Below, piece after piece: positions 21,379 to 34,300 of a stretch of DNA of 64,000 bases. Made by a program: the position numbers and the translations under genes. The notes under the pieces are model-generated. The model was not told the origin of the DNA. It ran no database searches and was given only the letters and a program-made list of their open reading frames with translations. The stretch covers positions 16,060,879 to 16,124,878 of the forward strand of contig OZ020622.1 of the NCBI GenBank assembly GCA_963971575.1, in the 5' to 3' direction. This DNA comes from Liopterus haemorrhoidalis. Lineage: Eukaryota; Arthropoda; Insecta; Coleoptera; Dytiscidae. Within the stretch, counting starts at the first letter, position 1. Each line of letters begins with the position of its first letter.

Positions 21379-22661
21379 GTTTAGAGGAATATTGAACAGG
21401 GAGCCATTTACAGCTGCTTAAATCTCGGTGTCATGACTTCCTCTTTGTTAAATGTATAAAATAAAATTATTAAATGAAACAAAAGGCGCACAAACGACAA
21501 ACACATTTTTTTTAAGCGTCATATCTTTTTTATTTTTGAAGAAATTATAAAATGCTGCAAAGAATTGATCTACGATCATCCATCTATACATGTTCCTCAT
21601 AAGAGGTTTTATGTGATTATTTGGAAAATTAAAGTTTCGCATATTTAAAAAATTGATGTGAAGTGTGATTTGTCACACATTTCAGGATTTTGTAGGTATG
21701 TAACTTGAGATGCGTTTTTTTGAACTCTCAGTATTTTTCCTATTAAAATCGATTTTTGCTCATTAAAATTTTAATTAATATTTGAATTAGAAATACATTA
21801 AGAAACAAAAATTAGGGTCTTTTAACACCTGATAAAAAAAAATAAAATAAAATATTTAAATTCTGTTGTATGTATGCCCGAGTAATTTATGACTCCAGCT
21901 GGAATGTGATCGGCGAGATGTATTGTTGTTTGAATAGTCTGCGTAAATTTTGATTATTTGCTTCATTTTATAAAAATCTGTCTATTTATCAATAAGTGAA
22001 CTGTGAAAGAGAAAAATGAATTTATGGTGAAATTTATAGTGAAAAAATCTGTTCCCTCCCCCGTAACATTACTTCTAAACACATAGGGTAGACATAGGGC
22101 TCCGCCATAGAAATTGATTCTAAAAAGGGTTCCGCAAGTCAAAAAGGTTGGGAAACACTGCTCTAAATAAGTATTAAGTACTCTGCAGTAATACGATTAT
22201 GTCAATCTTCAAATCTTCCATATACAACCACTGGCAACAAGAATACATAGATGCTCTGCAGTTCAAATGATCACACTATGGTCAAATTCAAGCTCTCCTT
22301 CCTAGAAAGCTTTGGTTTTCTTTTCACCAAAGCAAAAAAAAAAAACAAACCAAAGCATCTGCATAGAATTAATATGGTAATTTCTCCTTTCTGTCCGAGT
22401 GATAATTTGTCAGCGACTCGAATTACTTATTATTTGAATGCCCAATTCATTTTTGCAATCGTAATTTATTCATACAAAATTTAGTTGTCCGAAAAATATC
22501 CTTACATATACCAATATTCAGACGTTTCTTGCTACTAAAACCAAACTTAATTTTAAAAATCCTCAAACTCTTCATTTATTCCTGGCTAATAGCCAAAGCT
22601 GCTAAAGCCAACAAACAAAAGGGGGAAAAAAAGTTAAACATTTGATACCAAATATAAAATA

Positions 22662-23889
22662 GACATAATAAAAATAGTTATAAAATAGACAAATATAAAA
22701 ATAAATAAATTTGAGAACAAAAAAGCATAAGGGTTTGGAATAAAGTACTTAAAAGTGGAGACTCCAAGGGGCAAGTGCCCACTCTTGCCTTCTCCCTCTT
22801 TTTGGAGAATTCCATATACTATTTTTGAATATTTCGTTTTTTGGATGGGACCAAAGGTTTGTTACAATATTTTTGTGTTATCCATCTCGCTTAAAATTCC
22901 TTTTTCTTTTGAGTGAAACTTTGTTAATTATAACAATAATTCACGTAAAAATGACGTTTTACATCAAAGATATTATTTTAAAAATTCTGTAACATACAGT
23001 AAAGCACAATTCCTTGCCTCCCACTATGTGGATTTACTCAGAGCTGTGAATTAAGCGAATTTGATCCCCATCACGGGTCATCTTAGCGGAGATGTACAGC
23101 GAAATGTTGAGTACGGGGGTAACGCGACTTCACTAGTATATAACCGCGCTAAGTCATGTGTTTAAGACAGTCAGGGTGACTAGTTCATAAACAGTGTTTT
23201 ATCATATCACAGGTGAGTGGAGTTACCTTGTTGAATATAACAACAAAGTAAGAACACCAAAGCTTTTGGTGAAAAGGAATTGTAAAAGAAACCTTTATCA
23301 AACGAAGAACTTCAATGACAGAATTAAGATATCAGGATTTGAACCTGTTAACTTTGTACTGTCAAATTTTACACCACGTTCTGGGGCGGATTTTTAAGTT
23401 TGTGAACTTTTTGTCGTTCTTTTATCTCAAAATATATTTAAAAAACTCTGTCTGTCAGTATGTATGAATGTTACTTTCAATACGAGAAGGGCTGAATCGA
23501 TTTTGATGCAGTTATCGCTACCATATTAGACCTTTTCCTGGATTAAACACTCAGGGCTTTTCTAAACAAGGTATGTTAAGTTTTATGGCGGTGTTATTGC
23601 CAAGGGCCTTATCTTATAACACACGCATCTGGACAGTTTCTTAATGTTACATCGGTGTAAAAATGGAATAAGCGTACAAATATAACATTACGGTGTGACA
23701 CCAGGATTCTGAGCAATTAAAAATATTTTGAAATAAATCGGTAAAAACTTGCGTACGACACATTGAAATTTTTACCGCGGTTTAGATAGATTCTATTGAA
23801 AATATAATAGACTTTCAGGCTTTAATATTGCTACAAAATTGGTTAGCAAGGGCATATACCTCAGCATCAGACTCCAAACTGATAAACAG
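22662..23889. other. Spacer, nothing firm
   Basis: A CTGTCTGTCAGTATGTATGA segment near 23450 resembles microsatellite-type elements. No coding support. Confidence 0.45.
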
Positions 23890-24041
23890 ACCAATTCTGT
23901 AACTCAGTTATTATGATCATAGTAACTAAATATGTCACTATGAGCAAGATCAGTTACTATCATGAATGAAAGTCATTATACTTTTTATAATATTTTATCT
24001 TGTAGTAACGTTACTACACAGTAACTTTTTACAGAATTGAT
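23890..24041. mobile_element. MITE P, copy 1
   Basis: CAATTCTGTAACTCAGTTA at the left and TTTTTACAGAATTG at the right, with internal repeated AGTAACGTTACTAC motifs. A second copy, inverted, is at 58004-58153. Confidence 0.65.
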
Positions 24042-24360
24042 CTGAATGTCTATTCTTTACTAGTTAATGAATCGTGTAGAATCTACATCTACATCGTGTA
24101 GATCAGCGTATTCATCCGAAAACGTACTGTGGACCAGTAAAATATTTAATTTTCTAATGCGGACCACAAAAAATAAATGTACTATTAAACAAATTTATTG
24201 TATATGTAATCTACATCTATATAATGTCGCAGTAATAAAAAACCACTGAAAATTAACCAAAATCACAGAAAAGAACAAAAAAACTCAAAAATAATAATTT
24301 ATAAGCATTTTGCGAACTACAAAATTTTTGTTAAGAACCACCAGTAGTCCGCGGACTACC

Positions 24361-24375
24361 GGTTGAGAAATACTG
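24361..24375. mobile_element. Right end of a hAT element
   Basis: GGTTGAGAAATACTG preceded by GTCCGCGGACTACC. Related ends: 1338-1352, 54432-54557 and 55734-55748. The left boundary is unclear. Confidence 0.4.
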
Positions 24376-24439
24376 GATAGATTACGATTATTTTTTGGCA
24401 ATTTTGACAATAAAACAAATCAAAGGGAACTATTATTAA

Positions 24440-24780
24440 TATTGCAACCTGGTAAATGCCGCCCTTAATAATGAAATTTTAGAAATTTGAAAGATGGAAA
24501 CGGGCCAAAAGAGGGCCCACCTCCATCTTGTTAAAATCGAAAATATGAAAATGCACTGCACATTTACTGCAAATACTACTGAACATTTCAAACACTAATC
24601 TTTCTGTGCTAGCAATGAATTATTGTTTAAGTATTAAAATAAAAATTTGCTGCCCCTCAAATCTGCCGCCCTTCAGATCTACCGCCACTCAAATCTGGCG
24701 TCCTTAAAATCTGCTGCAAATCTGGTGCATTCACCCCTTGCACCCCTTGCACCCCTAGGTTTAGGTCTGTCTTATTGTAC
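24440..24780. repeat. Repeat with GCCGCCC-TCAAATCT units
   Basis: CTGCCCCTCAAATCTGCCGC, CCCTTCAGATCTACCGCCAC and similar phrases recur, followed by CACCCCTTGCACCCC. A diverged relative lies at 19425-19500. Probably the internal part of a non-autonomous DNA element. Confidence 0.4.
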
Positions 24781-25140
24781 CTATCCTAATTTATAATTTT
24801 TGTTCTTTTTAAAAGATTGTTCTAATTCTAGTCGTGCAAGAAATTGGTGTATTATATGAGAAGGCACAATGCAAAACGCCTTTATCACATTTATTTTCAA
24901 AATCGAGGTATCACGTGATTATCATTTCTTAAATTGAAAGCTATTCAAAAAACAGATAAAAATATGAACCAAATCAACGATATCCTTTTTATAATGTCGC
25001 ATCGAATTGTGCAAGACAAAACAGAACCAACTTTATCCACAAGCGAGTCTGGTGCAAAATCAACTCTTTCCATTTCAGCCAATCATAACACTCCATTATT
25101 TTCTCTATTTGCGCAAGTTACAAACACATGTAGATAAATA

Positions 25141-25890
25141 CAATCCAATACAATACACCTTTATTTTCAAATACTGATACATTCATGATACATTTTACAT
25201 ATAACATACGAATTTAAATACAAATGTTAACTAAAAGAAAGGTAAGCAGAATCTGCATTAAAGTGTCACAGAAGAAACAAGGCATCTTGTGGTGACACGA
25301 TATTGTTACTATATTATAATACTAAATTCGGTCAGTAGATCATCATTTACTAAAAATATGAAAAATTAAAAAATTAATAAATGGTGAAAAGTGAACGTCC
25401 TTTAATTTATTAAATTATTGAACTCTGAGTAAGGCAACTCCATTAACCATATTTTGAAATGTTTAATAAATTTATTTGTAATTGGGTGTAAAAGGTAAGA
25501 TTTTAAATTGACAGGAAATTTATTAGAAAATTTGGGTAATATTACTTCAAAATTTTTAGTAGCAACACGTTTTTTTACCATAGCTAAGTTACTTAAACTA
25601 TTTTCTTTACTTCTTGTGTTATAGTTATGGGTAGGAAAAATTAGTTGATTAATAAGATATATTTTGGTTTTGTACAAGTAGTGACCTATGGAAAGAAAAT
25701 ATAATTTAGATACATCAAATACTTTCGCTTCTTTAAATAGTTGTTCTGTAGAAAATCTGAATGGTTTATTAAATATAATTTGAGGATAAGTTTTTGAGTA
25801 GATTTAAGTTTTACAGTAACCAATTTGGCAGCACCGCCCCAAGCTAAAATACCATACTTGAATAGCGATTGAGTTAGACCGAAATACAAG
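25141..25890 (-). pseudogene. jockey/CR1-like LINE 3' end
   Basis: On the - strand: LTQSLFKYGILAWGGAAKLV, then frameshifts, LINQLIFPTHNYNTRSKENS and LPKFSNKFPVNLKSYL. These are the post-RT 'YG---WGG' and 'HNYNTR-K' motifs of CR1/jockey elements. The 3' UTR runs to a TGTATTGGATTGTA end at 25141. It may be the same family as 18830-19230. Confidence 0.75.
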
Positions 25891-26039
25891 TTGACAATAA
25901 CAAATTATAACACGTACATAACTGCCGTAACAATTAATTGAAAATTATTTGAATCTTTAATAAAATTTTATTTCATGACGTTTGCATCAAATATTTTATT
26001 TTGCATTTATTATATTGTTCTTAAGAAATGAGATTGGAA

Positions 26040-26130
26040 GCGATTTGGTGCAAAACCAACTTTATCCAGTCAAATCTCAGCAAAACCTACTTTATCCAGA
26101 CAAGTCTCAGCAAAACCAACTTTTTCCAAA
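26040..26130. repeat. Short tandem repeat, 30-bp period
   Basis: About three units of CAAAACCAACTTTATCCAGT-type sequence (CAGCAAAACCTACTTTATCC, CAGCAAAACCAACTTTTTCC). A similar unit lies at 25016-25045. Confidence 0.55.
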
Positions 26131-26750
26131 CAAAAAAACTGAATTATCTCACAAACTATTAAATTTTCGATGTGGCTGACTTATTTAATCTTAATTGTAT
26201 TACCATAAACAGTAGATTTACCAAAATAAAATCATTGTAGTGATAAAACTAAACTCAAAAACGTTTTTTTTTTTGAATAATCAAAGTTTTGATGACTGTG
26301 ATAAATCTGGTATTGTTTTGTACCTCCTCATATACTATTAAATTAAAATAACTCCTTAAATTACAATTTTGGAATAATATTGAATAAAGGTTTTTTGTTC
26401 AGAACCAGCGCTTAAGTCCCCTGGAAGTTTTGGGGCCCAGGTTATTAAAATGTATGTACATTTGTGTTGCGGAGTATCAATTATCGAGGGGGGGGGCGGC
26501 AATTTGAAGCTGCGGCACTGTTTATAATCAATTTCAGAAGAAAATGCGTCTCTTAAAACGTATTTTTTGAGTGTTGGGAAGAAATAAGTGCAGGAGACCC
26601 CTCTCCCCACAGGGTGCGCGCCAGAACTCGGTAATCTGACGACCAGTTCGATGTTTTCACCACAATCTGCGTAGCATACCTTAATATTATGAGGTATTTT
26701 GTAATCTGATATTCCGAGAGTTTCAAATATTACTGAAATTGGATGATAAT

Positions 26751-27274
26751 GGCTCAGTTACACGATGCAAGTAACTTGCACCAGTAAGTACTTGCACCAG
26801 CCACTGACATCGTGTAAACGTACATGCAGTACTGGTGCCAGTACTGGCACAAGTATCTCATGCAAGTCAAGTGAATAGAAGCCGTTCCTATTTACTGGCA
26901 CAAGTAGCCGTGCCAGTGACTTAAAAATGGCCGCCGTGAACAGCTGATGTATTTTCGCGGTTACAAAAACAAACTTTTTCACACCTTTTTTTAATAAATG
27001 TAGCTTTTGGCGCCGATTCATTTTTGTTTGGAAAGATGTACGCATAAAATACATAAAATTAAGTTAAACATCGAAAATTGGCGCGTTAAAAAGACGGTTT
27101 TACGCATAAAAATAATTGGAAGCATCTACATTTTGCAGTGTGTTTCGGGTTTTTTGCAAGGTTACTTAAATAAGATACTGGAATACGTGTAAACGACAAA
27201 ACGACTTGTGCAAGTACTGGCACAAGTACTTGTGCCAGTACTTGCACAAGTTACTGGCATCGTGTAACCGGGCT
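26751..27274. mobile_element. Harbinger-like MITE with CAAGTACTGG repeats
   Basis: GGCTCAGTTACACGATGC and the inverse of GGCATCGTGTAACCGGGCT are its termini. Both subterminal regions are arrays of CAAGTACTGGCACAAGTACT and related palindromic motifs. No coding sequence. Confidence 0.65.
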
Positions 27275-27599
27275 ATAAAGGTGATTCAACCGAGGTGGTC
27301 AAGAAATTGAGAATTTACTTATCTGCCCTATGCGCCACCTAGGCGATGTAAATTGAAAATTTTACTAATAATATATTTATAAGTCCTTATAATGATAAGT
27401 TTTGTTAGTAAAATATAATATTTAATTCATGATTTTTTTATTTTTCAATGAAATAACTATAAATGACACTATCTATAAAATAAGACCTTTTACTTTATTT
27501 AAATATAAATATGATGTATAAATCATGACATAAAGCTAATTGTTTATTTTTTTATGCTTTGTATAATTTGGAAATTGGAAAACTCAAATTAACATTAAC

Positions 27600-28075
27600 T
27601 AAGGTGACCATACGTCCCGAATTGGCCGGGATAGTCCCAAATTTCTGCTTTGCGTCCCGAATATTTTCAGTGGCAATATCTGTCCCGAATTAGGTTTTTT
27701 TTGTACCGAATTGTCCGGAATATTTTCAGAGGCAATATCTGTCCCGAATTGGGTTTTTTGTACCGAATTGTCCCGAATTTTAGAAAAGCTACTTATTTTC
27801 AATATTTATTTTTAATATATTTCAACTAAAATTATTTTTACAAAACTTGAACTAAAAAAAAATCTACCGAAAGGGTATTTTCTTTGATGAACAGCTTTTG
27901 GACAAGTGACAAGACTCAACTTGATGTAGACACATTAAAAGCAATATTACTGATTAAAGTAAATTATGAAGAAAACTGTGCGGATTTTTATAAAACGCTT
28001 CAAATCAAAAAAAACCTGCTCAAAAGGATCCATAGTTCGGAAAAATATAAAAAGTTTTCTACTGAGTAATTTTAA
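27600..28075 (+). mobile_element. hAT-like remnant with C-terminal transposase fragment
   Basis: Begins AGGTGACCATACGTCCCG and a 62-bp tandem unit (2.3 copies, 27650-27776). A frame at 27884-28069 reads SFWTSDKTQLDVDTLKAILL, then VNYEENCADFYKTL and LLKRIHSSEKY, matching the extreme C-terminus of hAT transposases. Confidence 0.6.
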
Positions 28076-28274
28076 TGAATAAATTTTGAATTCATTTAAA
28101 AAATACTGTGATTTTAATAATGTTCCTTTTAATAATATCAGTTAATTATCTGTGATTGGACATTTTTATTTATTATAAATTATAATTATTTATTGTATAT
28201 AATTTTTATTAAAAAAAAAATGAATTAAACAATTATATTTGAATAATAGCCCCTCCCCCCGTCTATGAGCTCCG

Positions 28275-28450
28275 TCCCGATTTTTTTTTTTTTTTTTGTT
28301 GATTTATTTTTTAATTTACAATCTACTTTATTGCGAGTATTAAGTAAATGAGATGAAAGTAGTTGGCATGTAAGGTATATCAGTCTTCAGTGTTGTGGCA
28401 GGTCGTTTGGCCAGTCTCTTTAACCTTCTGTTGTCGAGATCATTTATTAA
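28275..28450 (-). mobile_element. Possible retroelement 3' end with poly(A)
   Basis: A T19 run on the + strand (A-tail on the - strand) is preceded by AT-rich 3'-UTR-like sequence with TTTATTGCGAG. No recognisable protein, so the assignment is tentative. Confidence 0.3.
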
Positions 28451-28766
28451 ATTTCCCACAAGTTCATTTTCTTGTCCAATGAGTCAAATTTTTCAAATGA
28501 AACTTATCGTCATAGACGGGTATAGACGCGAATTTGTACAGTTGCACGCTAATTTTCAGAGCACCATAGACAAATTGAACAAATCCTACGTTTAAAGTTA
28601 TAATAAATGTGCGAATTGAGATAGAGAAGAAAAATAACTGAAACTCTTGGCCCTATGGGGCTGACATATTCCACTTTGCCAGGGCCAGAAAATGTTGCCA
28701 GTTCGCTACTGTTAGATAACAATGAAATACATACATCCAATTCACTCGAGACATAAGGGATATAAT

Positions 28767-29096
28767 CAGTGGCGGCGTTAGGCGTCGGCGACGCCGGTGA
28801 CTGCCGACGGTCTCGCGCTTGAGGGTGCCTCGCAAAAATTTATTGGAAGTTTAAATATTAATACTTATATTAAAATTAAGAGTATATAAATGTGTTTAAA
28901 ATTAATAAAAACAGTTATGCATTGTGTTTATAACTTTATATAAAATATAGTGGTTAGTGGCTAAAAAGTCAAGCCAGAAGACTAGGCCAAATCAAGGTTT
29001 GTTTTTACTATCGTTTGTTTTTTTTTACTGAGAAATGAAAGGGGCCTCACAAAGCTAATTTCGCCGACGTCTACTATTGGTCTAGCGCCGCCGCTG
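28767..29096. mobile_element. hAT MITE (CAGTGGCGGCG family)
   Basis: Perfect 8-bp duplications GATATAAT (28759-28766, 29097-29104) flank CAGTGGCGGCGTTAG and CTAGCGCCGCCGCTG. The G/C-rich ends enclose an AT-rich interior without coding sequence. Confidence 0.85.
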
Positions 29097-29482
29097 GATA
29101 TAATAGCCAAATATATGTATCTAATTATTTAATGATCACTGCAAATAATAAATAATTATTATGGAAAAAAAAACTTGAATACAACAATGGTTGATCTTAA
29201 AAGTGGGCACATTTTTCATACATTTGATTTCGGATATTGAGTACAAATTATATTTTTTAGAAATTGAACTTTTATAAAATGATATAAATTTTGAATTTTG
29301 ATGTTCATCTCTATATTTATAAATGGCAACATGTCTGTTTTTCAGTCTGACTTTCTGTCCGTATGTGCGCTTTAGACTCGAGAATTGCTGATACGATTTT
29401 CATCCCGAGTAAAAAAATATTGCAACTTTACAATGGGTGAACAACGGCCGCTTAGCATTACAGCGGCATTCAACGAGTCTTA

Positions 29483-29988
29483 AGTCCGATTTACATTATA
29501 CTTTTTTGCGTAGTACTACAGATTTTTTGCGTAGTACTGACGTAAAAAGTATAATGTGAAACACAATACTTCCTTCCAACTTTCGATGCTACAAACTACA
29601 CTATTTTCAAAACTACCTCCGGTCAAATTTTTGGATGACAGTTGTATACTTCTCAGTCGCACCAACTACCAACTTTTTAGTTTTTGTTTACAACTTATCT
29701 TTTAGAAGTTTATGAAGTTGATAAGAAGTTTATTTAGAACACATAATTAATAGGTTACATATTGGTTCACATATAAATTGATTACTAGAACTAGTTCTAT
29801 TAGCAAACTATTGTCTGTCACCTGAACCTAGAATTTTTTAAGTTGGCAGTGAAGAGTATCACAAAGTAATAAAAGATGGAAGGTATCGCTGTCTCTTATT
29901 TTTTCCCCCTCCTATATTCTGTAGTATCAAGAGTTAAAATGACGTCAGAGCTGGATAGTATTGAAATTAGTATAATGTAGAACGGACT
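29483..29988. mobile_element. Harbinger-like MITE
   Basis: TTA duplications on both sides; termini AGTCCGATTTACATTATAC and GTATAATGTAGAACGGACT. It sits inside an older repeat with a CTGTCTGT-type start (29330-30250). Confidence 0.7.
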
Positions 29989-29989
29989 T

Positions 29990-31015
29990 TACAGAGTCCA
30001 AATAACTCTTCAAAAGTTTGAAAGGTCGTACCCATAAGCATACAGCGCCAAAATTTTAAGCAAAAGATGGAAACTTAAAGAATTTCATTATAAATATTCA
30101 AACGGTGACCATTGTACGACTGGTGTAAGACTTCGCTTCAAATTTTAGATATTTTTACTCGGAATGCGTTTTTCAATCTATAACTACATCATCTGGTCAG
30201 GTTTTCGGTTGTTTTATTAAAATCGGTTCAATAGTTCTAAAGTTATAGAGATATTTAGGAGCGCGGGTAAAACGAAATTAATGTTTTCCGTTGATATTTA
30301 ACTTATTTTCTTAAAATTATCAGCAACAACAGAAGTTATGTCAGCAGAAAGGTTGATACACGATTTATACACTTCAGAATTGAAATAATTTTTAAAATCT
30401 GTTTAGTAATTTCAAATAAAATTTCCACGATATATCGTGAAAATTAATATGTATATATAGATATTAATTCGGACACGGTCAACTGGGCGACAGCGAATAG
30501 GCATTGATCAACCGGGCGACGGTTAATTGATGGACACCTTGGCGACAAAAGCTATTTACGCTCTGGTAGGCCAAATAGGAATGTAACAAAAATAATTTTA
30601 CTCTCGTTGTCTTTATTAAAATTAACATTCTTTTCTATGGATCTACTACCTGGTATCTTTTTTTAAAGGCGATTTAACAAAACGATATAAACATAAATTT
30701 TGAAAAATCTAACTTACAATTAACATTAATTTTATTATGTAGGTTATGAAAGCTATAAAAATTCGATTATACCAGTATTTGTCTAATCTTGGAGAGGGGA
30801 TGCAAGTGTTCAGGATGTGTTCCGCACACGGGCGGCTTTTAGGTCAATTCTAGAAGAGTCCTTTCTAGAGACTTACCCGTTTCCCGTGCTTTACGCACGG
30901 GAGCTAACGCCAACGGCGATACTGTTAAATCGAATTTTTTATTTTGATGTAAATAAAAAAAATAAAAATAATAGGATCCCAACACCTAGATACGCATATA
31001 TGGGGCAGAGAAGGT
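29990..31015. other. Decayed repeat with GGCGAC phrases
   Basis: At 30480-30560 the phrase CAACTGGGCGACAG recurs as CAACCGGGCGACGG and ACCTTGGCGACAA. A hairpin CCCGTGC/GCACGGG lies at 30882-30900. No gene. Confidence 0.4.
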
Positions 31016-31019
31016 AAGC

Positions 31020-31260
31020 TCTCTGTTTCTAGACCACTGGCCATAAATATGAAAACCACGTGGTCAGTGCGACGTTTCGACCGGTCCTATTATCCCTGTA
31101 TAAACAGGTACTGATTTTAAGTATAAAATACTTGAGACTGAGTCGAACCAGAGCTAACTGCACATTTTCGGATAAAAATCCGAAGGAGGTGGAGGTCTCG
31201 AACCCGGGTCCCTGTGCTTCGTAGACAACCGTCTTAAGACGGAGCCACGGCAACCCTACT
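31020..31260 (-). mobile_element. tRNA-derived SINE near the cuticle gene
   Basis: On the - strand: GTAGGGTTGCCGTGGCTCCG (A-box region) and ACCCGGGTTCGAGACC (B box), then a body ending near GGCCAGTGGTCTAG. It lies 55 bp upstream of the splice acceptor before the first coding exon of the cuticle gene. Confidence 0.55.
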
Positions 31261-31315
31261 CATGTTGATTTAAAAAATTTAAATCTATATAAAATTAATA
31301 ATCTTTGTTTTGCAG

Positions 31316-31372
31316 GTTGAAAGACACCTAGAGCAGGAGACACCAACATGAAGAAATTGTCGCTATTTATAG
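31316..31372 (+). CDS. Cuticle gene: first coding exon with end of 5' UTR
   Basis: A pyrimidine-rich TTTTGCAG acceptor ends at 31315. The exon then carries 32 untranslated bases and the ATG at 31348, in context CACCAACATGA, followed by eight codons plus one base up to donor GTAAGG at 31373. The ATG is chosen because it gives a lysine-lysine start followed by a hydrophobic stretch that continues in frame across the next exon as a signal peptide. Only 25 nt of this exon are coding. Confidence 0.8.
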
Positions 31373-34300
31373 GTAAGGAAAACAAAATTTTAATAACCTT
31401 ATGTTTGATTATTATTGGTTTTTATTATCAATAATAAGAACAGTCCAATAGGGGATAGGCATGATTTCTTTTTATTTTTTATTATATTCCTCTTGTTGCA
31501 CATAACATAAAAAACAGTTTTTCATTTTTTTTCTTTTAATTTGAAGGCTTAAAAAAACATAAATGTATGTAGCACGCGAAAACCACGTCTGACGTCATAC
31601 CCTACATAAGTGTACTGCGTACAGCCTACCCAGTGTGCAGCGTACAGCCTACACAGTCTGTTGTGAACTTATTTGCTTGTATAACTTTTATAGATTGTGT
31701 CTTCACACAATCCAAGTGAAGAGCAACAAATCCAAGTGAAAAGCAAGTCCTCACCTCACAGATCCAAGTGAAGAGCAAAAAAAAAGGTCCTTACTTTTAA
31801 AATACAAGTGATGACCTGACCGACCGCCCTCCCCCCCAAGGCCGCTTCTGTAAATATCATATATTATTTGTTGATTCTGTTGTATTATTTTTTCTAAATT
31901 TGTAACCCTTTATAAATTATTTACAAATACATTGATTTTATTGCGTGCGTGTGCAATGTAGGATCCTCTTAAGGTCTTGCTTTATTTAAAACGCACATTT
32001 TGGCCCTTATAATTTCATTCGCGATTTTATTATTTTTATCCATTTTATATCTTTGTCTTTGTTATTAAGTGTTAATTACTCTTTACATAATTTTTTGACA
32101 ATCATTTACATAATATCTTAAATTTTATTGTCCAAATTCCCAAGTAGTTTCCAAAAAGAACAGTTTCAAAATTGAGTGTAGCAAGAATTACATAAATCTT
32201 GTTTGCTGATCAGATAAATAATGAAACATGATATCTTAAGATCAAGAGAGTAAAAATAATGAAACATCTCTATTACTTAGTAAACAGTACCGACATTTCA
32301 CATACATCAACTATGAACTCATACATGCGCGCATATAATCATATATGTACGCTTAATACATCTTACAGTGCCGGCTTAAGGAGGAAGCATAAATTATTCA
32401 AATATTTAACGAACCACCAACTTTAATAATTATACCATATTTCACATGAGACAGATAAGGAAAAGTAAATCGAGTCTGGACATTTTCTAGTCCTCCAGTT
32501 TGGGAAATATACCACAGATAACAGATGAATAAAATACCGAGATATTAAAGCCCGAGAGCCCATTATAGTAACATTGATAGTGATATAACAATAATTTGAC
32601 AATGATTTAACGAAGATACAACTTAAAAGTAACCTAATTTGAATAAAGAGCTCACTGCTATGATAAAGTGTAGTAATAATCGTATCCTCGGACGAAGAAG
32701 ACGTCTGATTTAAAATGTTAGATGTATAATAATTAATATTCAATGAAATTAGTTATTATTGAGGCAAAAAATTCAGCAATTATTAATATTATTACAAAAA
32801 TTATTCTGCTAAAATTAGTAGTATAATTAAATAACTATAAAACTTATTTCATTCTGAAAATTCTTTAGCAATACATTCATTTGTATTACTGCATAGCTCA
32901 CAAGTCATATAAATATCTTTGCTTCTTAATTATAGGGAAAAATTGCTAAGCGATATGACATCTGGTGGGATTTCAAGCAACTACAGAAATAGACATTCTA
33001 TCGCGCTTTTTACATTGAGTTATATGGGATTAAAATATATTTTTGCATTTTACTATAGTTTTGTTGTTATTATATTGTTATATTGTTACGTTTTGTTAAG
33101 TTTTATGTTATTTTATATTATTTTAAAATCAGTTTTAAATTGTTTTTACTGGTATCAAGTGATAATAAGTGAAAATAACCTTAAATTGAAGTGGAAGACA
33201 AGACAAAAATCATGTTGAATTCAAACTATTATTGTTCTGTTTCTGAGAGTAATTCGTGGATTAAAAGAAATTCATTTCAACCTAAAAAATAACCTAACCT
33301 AAATAACCTAAAATGTCCATTTCAACCTAAAAAAGTAATAAAAACATGTCTTAAATTATTCTTATTTATTAATATTTGACGTTATAATATTTAACTGATT
33401 AACTTGCATAAAAACACGTATTAATATTGTAGCAAAATTACAAAAACCACCAGTAAACATTAAAATTCACGTTGTTGCCCATATAATTATATGTAATGAA
33501 TGTCTATTTTGGAAGTTCCAAGTATGCCGCAACAGTGCTGCAATCTCAAAATATTTCCCCTATAGAAAGAAACAAAATGAATATTAAAATCATGGTCGTC
33601 TCTCATAATGTTACAAAGGGTACATTCAATTTGACGCTCCAAGTGCTCCGAGCACGTTCTGTACACTCAAACTTGTTCGATTTGTCGCTTTGAATACAGC
33701 CAATTGCATTCGTTTTGCGGTCGAGGGTGTATTTAGAGTGCGCTCTATGTGTTCGGGGTTTTAAAGCCGCATTCAGACCTCTTTAAATTAACGAGTTATA
33801 GACTATTCGTTGTTACGCTCTGACTTATGTTTTAATGCATTCTTTTAACGTTCCATGTACCGTTCACATCTGTTATAAATTAGTACGTTACGAATAGCCC
33901 TCAATCTGTGAATTTTGAAACCAACTATTTAGTTTCGTAAAATGTTTTATATGTATTATCGTTCTTATAATTCTGTTGTCTTAGATTTTAACTACCTAAT
34001 TACCTAAATTGATCATATTTACTGTTCGTCTTTGTAATTTTGAGCAAGATTTGTTAATGATTACATTATGGTTATGTAAAGGCATACGATAACTACGGTG
34101 TCACTGATAGAATGCGATAGCCAATGTGTTTATATGTCTGTCTCATTAAAACATCTCACTAACTATAAGTTTAGAAAATTATGCACAATCCACAACAATC
34201 AGCGTATTAAATTTGGAGGTCTAAACGGTTTCACGTCTTACCATATGACAAACTTTCTGGTGACAGTGAACAGTCTATAATCTACAGTGCATAAGCTATT

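Larger units (their letters stand above)
20475..22661. repeat. Large inverted duplication with 0.8-kb arms
   Basis: Left arm 20475-21278 and right arm 21865-22661 are inverted copies with a spacer of about 586 bp. They contain LINE 3' sequence plus the first 313 bp of a hAT element. The left arm keeps the full hAT element with both target duplications; the right arm contains only its beginning, so the right arm is the derived copy. The arms differ by substitutions and small indels, so the event is not recent. Confidence 0.8.

Noticed and set aside
20475..22661. Inversion by LINE twin priming
   Set aside because: Twin priming inverts a unique 5' segment; here the same LINE and hAT sequence is present in both arms, so it is a duplication.
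27600..27802. 67-codon - frame in TCCCGAATT repeats
   Set aside because: Produced by the 62-bp tandem repeat at a hAT-like end; no protein similarity.
32919..33218. 99-codon hydrophobic frame
   Set aside because: AT-rich sequence reading as Phe/Tyr/Leu/Ile, within intron 1 of the cuticle gene, without splice or homology support.
33285..33320. Insect telomere repeat (CCTAA)n
   Set aside because: Only two to three irregular AACCTAA units here and near 56935; far too few for a telomeric array.
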